From Runella sp. CRIBMP (GTDB lineage Bacteria > Bacteroidota > Bacteroidia > Cytophagales > Spirosomataceae), in the NCBI RefSeq assembly GCF_009905605.1, contig NZ_JAAAKZ010000003.1:248001-312000 (forward strand): a stretch of DNA of 64,000 nt, written 5' to 3'. The notes beneath the pieces are model-generated. The model was not told where the DNA came from and ran no database searches. It saw only the letters and a program-made list of their open reading frames with translations. Made by a program: the position numbers and the translations under genes. Shown here piece by piece: positions 17,736 through 24,433 of the stretch (positions are counted from its first letter, which is position 1; each line of letters opens with the position of its first letter).

Positions 17736-20147
17736 TTATTCGGAGCGTAACGACTGGGTTGGGTTCATTAAAGCGGCTTTAAACGTCTGAAAACCAACCA
17801 AACAAACGATCATAATTCCAAAACTTAGAACAACAGCGGCAAACGAAAGCCAACTCACCTCAATGCGGTAAGCGTAGTTTTGAAGCCATTGGTTCATGGC
17901 CATTTGTAGCAATGGAAAAGAAATGAAAGCAGCAATGCCGATGACAATCAAAAATTCCTTCAAAAACAGCAGCACCAACCCCGCGCCCGAAGCTCCCAAT
18001 ACCTTGCGAATACCCAATTCTTTGGTACGCCGCGCTACGCTCAACGACACCATCCCGATAACCCCCAATAAGACAATGATCATTGCCAAAACGGTGGCCA
18101 ATTGTGCCGCTTTTTTGAGTCGTACTTCTGATTGGTACAAATTCTGAAGCATTTCATCCAAAAAAGTAAACTCAAACGGCGCTCCTGGTAGGAGCTCATT
18201 CCACTTTTTTTCGAGTGCTGCAACCGATTTATTTAAGGATGTTGATTGAATTTTAAAGGAAAGAAAACGGTAGTTGTTGAGCGTGTTTAGGTGGATAAAC
18301 GCCAGAGGACCAATGCTTTGACGCATGGAGTCAAAATGGAAATCATCGGTTACTCCCGCTACGGTAAAAGTTTGTGGGAAACTCTGCAACCTCACTTGCT
18401 GTCCGATTGCCGCCGCCGCTGTGGCAAAGTTGAGCATCTTGGCCGCTTTAGCGTTTAGCACAATGAGGTTGGGGGCTACAGCCTGTGGGGCTTTCTGAAA
18501 AAATACGCCATTGCGTACGGGGATTTGGTAAGTACGTGCGTAATGTTCATCCGTTTGTAAAACCGGGACAAAGATCGCTTGTGTGGAGTCCTGCCCCGCA
18601 CGGAAAAGGCCCGTTTGAAATCCCGTTTTTCCGTTTGGAATTTCAAACGAAAGGCTGACTTCGCGCACGTCGGGCAGGCGCGTCATTTCTTTGCGAATGG
18701 TTTCCATTTTTTCAACGCCCTTCACCGACCAGTCGCGCGGAACGGGTGCCCAAACGATGGATTCTTTGGAATAACCTAAGTCTTTTTCGAAGAAATAGTT
18801 GACTTGGCGGGCAATGACCACAGCCGCCCCAAACACAAACAGCGCGATGGCAAACTGCCCCGTCATTAACGAATAGCGCAAACTGCTTTTTTGGTTGACG
18901 GTTTTTAATTTCCCCTTCATGGAATCAATGGAAGGCAACGCCGACAGCACAAATGCTGGATAGGCTCCAGCCACCAGCCCAACCAAAACGCCCAAAAATG
19001 CCGCGCTGACCACAAAAAACGGAAGAGCGCTAAAGATAGAGCGTAGTTCTTTGCCAAGAATTTCGGCAAAATAAGTTCGCGAAACTTCGTATAAAACCAA
19101 TGAAAAAAGCGTGCTAAAAGACGCAATCAGGATTGATTCGGTCAAAAATTGCCCAATCATTTGCCCCTTTTTGCTGCCCAATACTTTCCGGATGCCGATT
19201 TCTTTTAAACGTCCTGAAGAACTGCCGATGGAAATGTTGACAAAGTTAACCACTGCCATAAACACAATGAATAGAGCCACTAAGCTGAGTGTAAGAAGTG
19301 TTTTGTTGATTAAGCCATTATTGTTTTCACGGTGCAGCGTACTCAAAGGTTTGAGCATCACTTCAAGGTTGTCTCTGATTTGGGCCGAAGCATGGGTTGA
19401 GATGAGTTGCCTAATGGGCTTTTGTAAATCAACGGGGCGTATGCCTTTTTTTAGTTCGATATAATTGACGACGTAGGCGTTGTCCCAAACCGTCATGGCG
19501 GCATCGCGGCCAAAAAATGCCAGACTGCTCATCGGCAGCAACACTGGAATTTCTGTACTAACATAATGGGTGATGGAGTTGAAGGAAATCGGGGCAAGTA
19601 CCGCCGTAACCATAAAATTTTTTCGCTCTCTTGTAAACGACTCTATTTGAATGGTTTGTCCAACAATATCTGTTTTTCCAAAGTATTTGAGGGCCATTTT
19701 TTCTGACAGAACGACTGAGTTGGGCTGATTTAGCGCCGTGCGGGCATCTCCGTGCATGAGCGGAATCCCGTACATGGTCAGCAGTGTAGAATCCCCGATT
19801 TGAATATCTTCCCTGAAATGTTTGTCGCCTTTGGAAACCGTGGTGGAAACCCCGTCAAAGCGGTAATAATTTTCAATCAGATTGGGATATTGCTCTTTCA
19901 GCGTTTTGGCCAACGGCGCCAAAGACGTAATCTCTATGCCCATGTTGGGCTGCTTCCACTTGCTTTGAATAATATACTGGTTCTCAATATTCCGTAAGTC
20001 GGCATTGACCTGCCATTCGTTCCATACGTAACTGCCAATCAGTAGCGTAAAGGTCAGCCCGACCGAAAGGCCGAAAATATTGATAAATGTAAATATCCCG
20101 TTTTTACGCAGATTGCGCCAACCGATCTTGAAGTAGTTTTGAAGCAT
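17736..20147 (-). CDS. Duplicated FtsX/MacB-type permease, copy 1
   Basis: An 803-residue inner-membrane permease. Layout: one membrane helix (20-41), a periplasmic MacB-type domain (about 45-280), three helices (about 285-400), then a second unit with one helix (about 427-447), another periplasmic domain and three final helices (about 680-790). The cytoplasmic coupling motif occurs twice: RLKEIGIRKVLGS near 315 and RRTKELGIRKVLGAS near 710. This is the plan of the 'duplicated orphan permease' type described from Acidobacteria (TIGR03434), which likewise lacks an adjacent ATPase. It ends PTQSLRSE. Unlike the other copies it has no -24/-12 promoter with palindromes; an 11-bp inverted repeat touches its start. 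It is probably monocistronic. Confidence 0.92.
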   Translation of the reverse strand: MLQNYFKIGWRNLRKNGIFTFINIFGLSVGLTFTLLIGSYVWNEWQVNADLRNIENQYIIQSKWKQPNMGIEITSLAPLAKTLKEQYPNLIENYYRFDGVSTTVSKGDKHFREDIQIGDSTLLTMYGIPLMHGDARTALNQPNSVVLSEKMALKYFGKTDIVGQTIQIESFTRERKNFMVTAVLAPISFNSITHYVSTEIPVLLPMSSLAFFGRDAAMTVWDNAYVVNYIELKKGIRPVDLQKPIRQLISTHASAQIRDNLEVMLKPLSTLHRENNNGLINKTLLTLSLVALFIVFMAVVNFVNISIGSSSGRLKEIGIRKVLGSKKGQMIGQFLTESILIASFSTLFSLVLYEVSRTYFAEILGKELRSIFSALPFFVVSAAFLGVLVGLVAGAYPAFVLSALPSIDSMKGKLKTVNQKSSLRYSLMTGQFAIALFVFGAAVVIARQVNYFFEKDLGYSKESIVWAPVPRDWSVKGVEKMETIRKEMTRLPDVREVSLSFEIPNGKTGFQTGLFRAGQDSTQAIFVPVLQTDEHYARTYQIPVRNGVFFQKAPQAVAPNLIVLNAKAAKMLNFATAAAAIGQQVRLQSFPQTFTVAGVTDDFHFDSMRQSIGPLAFIHLNTLNNYRFLSFKIQSTSLNKSVAALEKKWNELLPGAPFEFTFLDEMLQNLYQSEVRLKKAAQLATVLAMIIVLLGVIGMVSLSVARRTKELGIRKVLGASGAGLVLLFLKEFLIVIGIAAFISFPLLQMAMNQWLQNYAYRIEVSWLSFAAVVLSFGIMIVCLVGFQTFKAALMNPTQSLRSE

Positions 20148-20148
20148 G

Positions 20149-20190
20149 GTTTTGTACGTTTAAAATGGCCTTGCAAGGTACGTACAAAAC
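20149..20190. repeat. Inverted repeat directly before permease copy 1
   Basis: GTTTTGTACGT (20149-20159) and ACGTACAAAAC (20180-20190) are perfect 11-base arms, and an inner palindrome CCTTGCAAGG lies at 20169-20178. The first arm starts one base from the ATG of the minus-strand permease, so it could be an operator or a leader hairpin affecting translation. Confidence 0.55.
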
Positions 20191-20226
20191 GTTTTTGGGG
20201 TTTGTTAAAAAACCTTAAAGAGGATA

Positions 20227-20331
20227 TAGGGGCGGGGGTGCTTGCCTCTGCCCGCTTCCTGCGTAAAATCATGTAGACGTAAGCGGGGCAGATTTAAAAT
20301 TGGGCAGCCGTAAGCGGTCCGCCGCCCCTAC
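20227..20331. repeat. GTAGGGG-family palindromic element, 105 bp
   Basis: TAGGGGCGG at 20227 and CCGCCCCTA ending at 20330 are terminal inverted repeats of 9 bp around a GC-rich centre with further small repeats (GTAAGCGG twice). It lies between permease copy 1 and the Kazal-type gene. It belongs to the same short-repeat family as the elements at 23551, 32404, 37336, 47603 and 52649. Confidence 0.6.
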
Positions 20332-20348
20332 ATTGACGGGGGTGGTAA

Positions 20349-20564
20349 TTATTTTTTACACTCGCCCTTTGAAACAATGGCAATACCTACCCGGCCTGCT
20401 TCGCAGGAGTTTCCGTAAGTTTTGCCGTTGCACCCACAAACTGGGTCATACAGGGTATAACATGCCATTCCGTTGTCTGGTTTTTCCACACATTCGTTGG
20501 CTACTTCTTCTTTCTGACAACCTGCCAAGGCCGCAATCAAAACGGTAGCAAATACTTTTTTCAT
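20349..20564 (-). CDS. Kazal-type protease inhibitor-like lipoprotein
   Basis: A 71-residue protein. The signal peptide ends in the lipobox ALAGC (Cys16), so it should be lipid-anchored. The mature part contains six cysteines in a Kazal-like pattern: C in NECVEKPD, C in MACYTLYDPVCGCNG, C in YGNSCEAG and C in KGECKK, with the hallmark PVCGCNGKTYGNSC. Kazal domains inhibit serine proteases in animals; bacterial homologues are small exported proteins of largely unknown role, so inhibition of an external protease is only inferred. It is followed on the same strand by permease copy 1 after the palindromic element, and preceded 30 bp upstream by a small lipoprotein gene. Confidence 0.85.
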   Translation of the reverse strand: MKKVFATVLIAALAGCQKEEVANECVEKPDNGMACYTLYDPVCGCNGKTYGNSCEAGRVGIAIVSKGECKK

Positions 20565-20594
20565 GGGATTTTGGAATTATTTGAATCTATGTCA

Positions 20595-20960
20595 TCAGCG
20601 TGTTATGCGTATTTCTGAAATCTCAATTTCGTCCATTTCATTGGTTTTTCCCCAGCCGCATTTGACGGTTTGTTTTTTGCCCGTAAGCGTGTATTTCATT
20701 TCTACCTCTACCGAATACACTCCGTACTGGGCAGTGGCGGCCTGAATGATAGAATTTACTTTTTCCTTCGACGAGTCGCTCGGTAAGTAAGAGACCATTT
20801 CATCCTTCAAGTCAACGGTAAAGTGCCAATCGCAGCCATCAACGGCTAGTGCATTGACCAGTTTAGCCTTGGCAATCGTCGTTTCCTGAGGCTGAACTTT
20901 GGAGGAACAGCCAAAAGTAACCGCCAACAGCAATAGGTTGAGAAATGTAATCGGTTTCAT
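20595..20960 (-). CDS. Small lipoprotein of unknown function
   Basis: A 121-residue protein with the lipobox VTFGC (Cys18). The mature part is mixed alpha/beta (VDGCDWHFTVDLKDEMVSYLP, YGVYSVEVEMKYTLTGKKQT, EIEISEIRI) and has two cysteines in the mature part that could pair. No family recognised. It lies 30 bp before the Kazal-type gene on the same strand, so the two may be co-transcribed. Confidence 0.7.
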   Translation of the reverse strand: MKPITFLNLLLLAVTFGCSSKVQPQETTIAKAKLVNALAVDGCDWHFTVDLKDEMVSYLPSDSSKEKVNSIIQAATAQYGVYSVEVEMKYTLTGKKQTVKCGWGKTNEMDEIEISEIRITR

Positions 20961-21043
20961 CTTAGTCGTTTTTAGCTAAGACGAAATTGGTGAATAAAAA
21001 GTTGTAATCCGAAAAAAGAAAGCCAATCGATGGGTAATTTCTA

Positions 21044-21086
21044 TAAAAAAAAATCCAAGCCTGACTTCTGAGAAATCAAGACTTGG
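21044..21086 (-). terminator. Terminator after permease copy 2
   Basis: On the minus strand CCAAG...CTTGG arms with an inner TTC/GAA pair (21086-21055) are followed by a run of T (21053-21044), just after the permease stop at 21111. This separates copy 2 from the small lipoprotein gene. Confidence 0.65.
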
Positions 21087-21110
21087 AATGGTAGAATTTC
21101 TCTTTGAGCC

Positions 21111-23525
21111 TTATTCGGAGCGCAAAGAAGTGGTCGGATTGGTCAGCGCCGCGCGAATGGCTTGAAAGCTAACGGTTAAAAAGGCAATCGCAATGGCGAT
21201 AAGCGCCGTGAGGGCAAATACCCACCACTGAATTGGGGTGCGGTAAGCAAAATCGGACAACCACTGATTCATAAGCCACCAGGCCGCCGGCGATGCAATG
21301 AGAATGGCGACGCCCACCATTTTGAGAAAATCGAACGACAACAGCGTCATAATGCTTATGACCGACGCCCCCAACACTTTGCGCACGCCGATTTCTTTGG
21401 TGCGTTGCGATATGACCATGATGGCAATAGCAAACAGCCCCAAGCAGGATAAAATAATGGCCAAGGTAGCGGCGCTAAAAAATATCTGGGAAATGCGCTC
21501 TTCCTTTTGGTATTGTTTATTGGTGTTTTCATCCAAGAATGAACCTAAAAATTCAGATTTGGGGGCTACTTCGTTGTAGGTTTTTCGCAATAAGCCAATC
21601 GTCTCATCGACGTGGTCGGGGGCAATTTTGACGAAAATATAATTGATGGGAAAACCATTCATAAAGAAGGAAACGGCTTCAATTTCTCGGTGTAGCGATT
21701 CAAAATGAAAGTCTTTGACCACGCCGATGACTTTGTGTTTTTCTTCGGTATTGAGCGTCACCCCAATCGGATTTTTTACGCCCAATTGTTTGGCCATTGT
21801 TTCATTGATGACGGCGGCGCCTGCGGTATCGGTAGCGAATGCTTCCGAAAAATCCCGTCCATCAATCAGCTTCAGATCGAGGGTTTTTACGTATTCATAA
21901 TCTGCCGTCCGCATGTTGGTTTTAATGCTTTTGCCATTTTGTTCAAAACTCAAGACCGACTTAGAAAAAGAGCCGTCTTGTCCGCGTCCCAGATTGACAT
22001 CGGAGCCCGTCATGCTCAAGATGCGCGGCTGATTAGCTAATCGAGTGCGGAAATGTTGCAAAAGACGCTTGCCCGAGATTTCGTGGCCAATCGGAATGCT
22101 GTATACTTGGGTAGTGTTAAATCCTAACGGTTTGGAACGCAGGTACTTGATTTGAGTCCAGACAATCATAGTACACGCAATCAACAAGACTGACATCGTA
22201 AACTGGAAGATAATGAGCATGTTACGAATCCCCCCTGAGCTGCCGCTTACTTTAATTTTTCCTTTCAATACCTCCACCGTATTAAACCGTGTTACGGCCC
22301 AAGCGGGATAACCACCCGCAATCAGCGTAATGAGGACAAAGCACAACAAAATAATGCCAATCAAGGCGGGAGTTTTGAGCATTTCAAGCGAGAGGGTTGT
22401 GCGGAAAATGGCATTATATTGGGGGATAAACAGATAGGCCAAGACGATTCCTGCTCCAAAAGCGGCCACGCAAATCAGAAAAGCTTCTCCCCAAAACTGA
22501 CCTACAATCTGAGACTTAAAGGCCCCGAGTGCTTTGCGCATTCCTACTTCTTTGGCGCGGGTAAACGATTTAGCGATTGACAAATTGATGAAGTTGATGG
22601 CCGCAATCAGCAATATCACGATACCGACAATGAGCAACGTATAGGGGTATATTTTGTTGATGGCCTGCCCGCGCCCGCCTACTTTGGTGTCAAAATGGCT
22701 GTCGGCCAATCCCATAATTCTGGTGCTAATGATTTCGCCTCGGGCATCGGGTTTGGCTCCTTCTTTTTTCAGTTGCTCGATGTTGCCTTTATAATATTTG
22801 GCCGTGAAAGGTTTCAGACGATTTTCAAAAGCGGCCAACGATGTCTTTTCGTCAAGTTTAAGATAAAGCGCGTGTTGAACATTGTCCCACCGGTCTTTAT
22901 TTAGGTTATAATCACTGACGTTTTCGATACGAACCAGAATTTCATTGTCAATGCTGGTGTTTTCTGGGCCTTTTTCTAGAATGCCCGTCACCAAAAAAGA
23001 TTGCTCTTTGTTGTCATGATTGATAGTGAGGGTTTTGCCCATTGGGTCTTGGTCTCCAAAAATATTCTTGGCAATGTCTTCGCGCAACACTACATTGCTT
23101 AAATCCTTCAGTGCGTTATTGGGGTCGCCTTTCAGCAGTTTATACCCAAAAACCTGAAAGTATTCGGGGTCGGTGAAGATAATCACTTCGTTGATGAGCT
23201 TGTCGCTTTTCAACAATTGCGCATTTCCGGTCAGAATACGTGCCGCTAGTTTCACTTCTGGGTATTCTGCTTTCAGGGCGGCGCGCATGGGTAGAGGCAT
23301 GTTGTTGCCGTATTGTTCACCCTGCGGCTCAATTACTTTTTGGTAAACGCGGTATACAGCGCCTTGTTCTTCGTGAAATTGGTCAAAAGTCAATAATCCA
23401 AATGCCGTCAAAAGCAATAAGGTGCTGATGCCGAAAGCGACCGAAAGGCCTATCAAATTGATAAAAAGGTAGGTCTTGTTTTTCCACAAGTTGCGGAAAG
23501 CGATTTTGAGGTAATTGCGTATCAT
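21111..23525 (-). CDS. Duplicated FtsX/MacB-type permease, copy 2
   Basis: 804 residues, same two-unit plan as copy 1. Coupling motifs: FTRAKEVGMRKALGA in the first half and QRTKEIGVRKVLGAS in the second; C-terminus PTTSLRSE. The start is the ATG of MIRNYLKIAFRNLWKNK, as in the other copies. It lies downstream of a tandem pair of about 100-residue genes whose promoter carries the -24/-12 and TGTCC-N6-GGACA signals. The 102-bp gap to that pair holds a palindromic element, so co-transcription is likely but not certain. A terminator follows. The first periplasmic domain is distinct from those of its neighbours (DQFHEEQGAVYRVYQK), which argues for a different ligand or partner. Confidence 0.92.
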   Translation of the reverse strand: MIRNYLKIAFRNLWKNKTYLFINLIGLSVAFGISTLLLLTAFGLLTFDQFHEEQGAVYRVYQKVIEPQGEQYGNNMPLPMRAALKAEYPEVKLAARILTGNAQLLKSDKLINEVIIFTDPEYFQVFGYKLLKGDPNNALKDLSNVVLREDIAKNIFGDQDPMGKTLTINHDNKEQSFLVTGILEKGPENTSIDNEILVRIENVSDYNLNKDRWDNVQHALYLKLDEKTSLAAFENRLKPFTAKYYKGNIEQLKKEGAKPDARGEIISTRIMGLADSHFDTKVGGRGQAINKIYPYTLLIVGIVILLIAAINFINLSIAKSFTRAKEVGMRKALGAFKSQIVGQFWGEAFLICVAAFGAGIVLAYLFIPQYNAIFRTTLSLEMLKTPALIGIILLCFVLITLIAGGYPAWAVTRFNTVEVLKGKIKVSGSSGGIRNMLIIFQFTMSVLLIACTMIVWTQIKYLRSKPLGFNTTQVYSIPIGHEISGKRLLQHFRTRLANQPRILSMTGSDVNLGRGQDGSFSKSVLSFEQNGKSIKTNMRTADYEYVKTLDLKLIDGRDFSEAFATDTAGAAVINETMAKQLGVKNPIGVTLNTEEKHKVIGVVKDFHFESLHREIEAVSFFMNGFPINYIFVKIAPDHVDETIGLLRKTYNEVAPKSEFLGSFLDENTNKQYQKEERISQIFFSAATLAIILSCLGLFAIAIMVISQRTKEIGVRKVLGASVISIMTLLSFDFLKMVGVAILIASPAAWWLMNQWLSDFAYRTPIQWWVFALTALIAIAIAFLTVSFQAIRAALTNPTTSLRSE

Positions 23526-23550
23526 GGTTGTTAGTTAAAACAAAAAAAAT

Positions 23551-23622
23551 GTAGGGGGCAGAAGTAAAACCTGCCCATTTGATATGTGTGTTGGCGTTTG
23601 GGGCAGACGTATATACCCCTAC
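23551..23622. repeat. GTAGGGG-family palindromic element, 72 bp
   Basis: GTAGGGG at 23551 and CCCCTAC ending at 23622 are terminal inverted repeats; an inner GGGCAG/CTGCCC pair forms a smaller hairpin. It lies between the small paralogue pair and permease copy 2. Confidence 0.6.
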
Positions 23623-23627
23623 GGGGG

Positions 23628-23924
23628 TTAATTTGCGCCCGTCAAAATTTGTCGTTGTTTGATTAAATCTTCTTTTTTTACGAATGTAATAGGTACGAAT
23701 TCATCCGTCGGTGCGCCGATGTAATAGAGCGTCCAGTCTTGGTCGTACTTGGAAAGAATATGACGAAGGCAGTCGGCTCTGTCAACGGTCGGAATACCGC
23801 AATCCTCCCAGTAGAAAAGCTCTACACGATAGTGCAGAGCCTGTTTTTGGCCATTGATGGTGACTTCGATTTCGATGTCCTGCTTCCCCAATTGGGTCGG
23901 AATTGGAATTGCAATATGTGCCAT
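23628..23924 (-). CDS. Small soluble protein, tandem paralogue (downstream copy)
   Basis: A 98-residue protein without signal peptide or membrane segment. It starts MAHIAIPIPTQLGKQDIE and continues with INGQKQALHYRVELFYWEDC, a Cys-bearing VDRADCLRHILSKYD and a conserved DWTLYYIGAPTDEFVPITFV. About 82 percent of the first 84 residues are identical to the upstream copy. I do not recognise a family. It lies 4 bp after the stop of its paralogue and 102 bp before permease copy 2. Its place in a permease unit makes an accessory or regulatory role possible; that is inference from context only. Confidence 0.75.
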   Translation of the reverse strand: MAHIAIPIPTQLGKQDIEIEVTINGQKQALHYRVELFYWEDCGIPTVDRADCLRHILSKYDQDWTLYYIGAPTDEFVPITFVKKEDLIKQRQILTGAN

Positions 23925-23928
23925 GTGT

Positions 23929-24231
23929 TTAAAGGTTTAATAAGGAGTATAAAAAAGGAGATAACAGCAAAGTCTCTTTTTTTCGAACAAACGTAATCGG
24001 AATGAACTGCTCTGTGGGCGAACCCATATAATAAAGCGTCCAGTCTTTGTCATACTTAGAAAGGATATGTCGCAAGCATTCCGCGCGGTCGACGGTTGGC
24101 ATACCGCACTCATTCCAATAAAATAACTCAACGCGGTAGTGCAGCGCCTGCCGTTGACCATTGATGGAAACCTCCACTTCAATGTCCTGTTTTCCGAGTT
24201 GAGAAGGAATTGGAATCGCAATGTGTGCCAT
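23929..24231 (-). CDS. Small soluble protein, tandem paralogue (upstream copy)
   Basis: A 100-residue protein starting at the ATG at 24231 (MAHIAIPIPSQLGKQDIE); a longer frame from 24294 would run through the promoter and is rejected. Conserved with its partner up to ITFVRKKE. After that the tail (TLLLSPFLYSLLNL) is unrelated and hydrophobic, perhaps created where the duplication joint fell in the old leader sequence. Both cysteines (NECGMP, RAECLRH) and the aromatic-rich strand are kept, which suggests the copy is functional. It is the first gene after the -24/-12 promoter at 24277-24294. Function unknown. Confidence 0.75.
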   Translation of the reverse strand: MAHIAIPIPSQLGKQDIEVEVSINGQRQALHYRVELFYWNECGMPTVDRAECLRHILSKYDKDWTLYYMGSPTEQFIPITFVRKKETLLLSPFLYSLLNL

Positions 24232-24276
24232 ACGTTTGAATATAATAATGATTTTAAAATGGCTGTTTTTACAATA

Positions 24277-24294
24277 GCTCAAACCTTGTACCAA
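24277..24294 (-). promoter_or_regulatory. Predicted sigma-54-type promoter, site D
   Basis: On the minus strand TTGGTAC, five bases later TTTGA: GG (-24) and G (-13) are 12 bases apart as in sigma-54 promoters. The predicted start point lies about 36 bp before the ATG at 24231. The -12 GC is replaced by GA, as at the three sister sites. Confidence 0.55.
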
Positions 24295-24348
24295 ACCCTA
24301 AATGTGGCTGATTAACAGTGTTTTGTGTGTGGACAAAAAATGAATAAT

Positions 24349-24385
24349 TGTCCGAATATGGACACCCTTTGTTCGTTGATGGACA
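24349..24385. promoter_or_regulatory. Tandem palindromic upstream sites, site D
   Basis: TGTCC-GAATAT-GGACA at 24349-24364, and a second copy TGTTC-GTTGAT-GGACA at 24370-24385, 21 bp on. The spacing TGT-N10-ACA equals that of NifA-type enhancer sites. The centre of the first palindrome is 65 bp from the -24 GG. An 11-bp inverted repeat (ACACCCTTTGT at 24362, ACAAAGGGTGT at 24390) overlaps them and may also end transcription from permease copy 3. Confidence 0.65.
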
Positions 24386-24433
24386 GCGGACAAAGGGTGT
24401 AAATTCAATAGAGCGGAGAATATAATCGTTTTA

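Noticed and set aside
24390-24400. Programmed frameshift in the upstream small paralogue because of its divergent C-terminus and a run of seven A before it
   Set aside because: The tail is explained more simply by the duplication joint, and the next copy has its own start 4 bp later; no stimulatory structure was seen.
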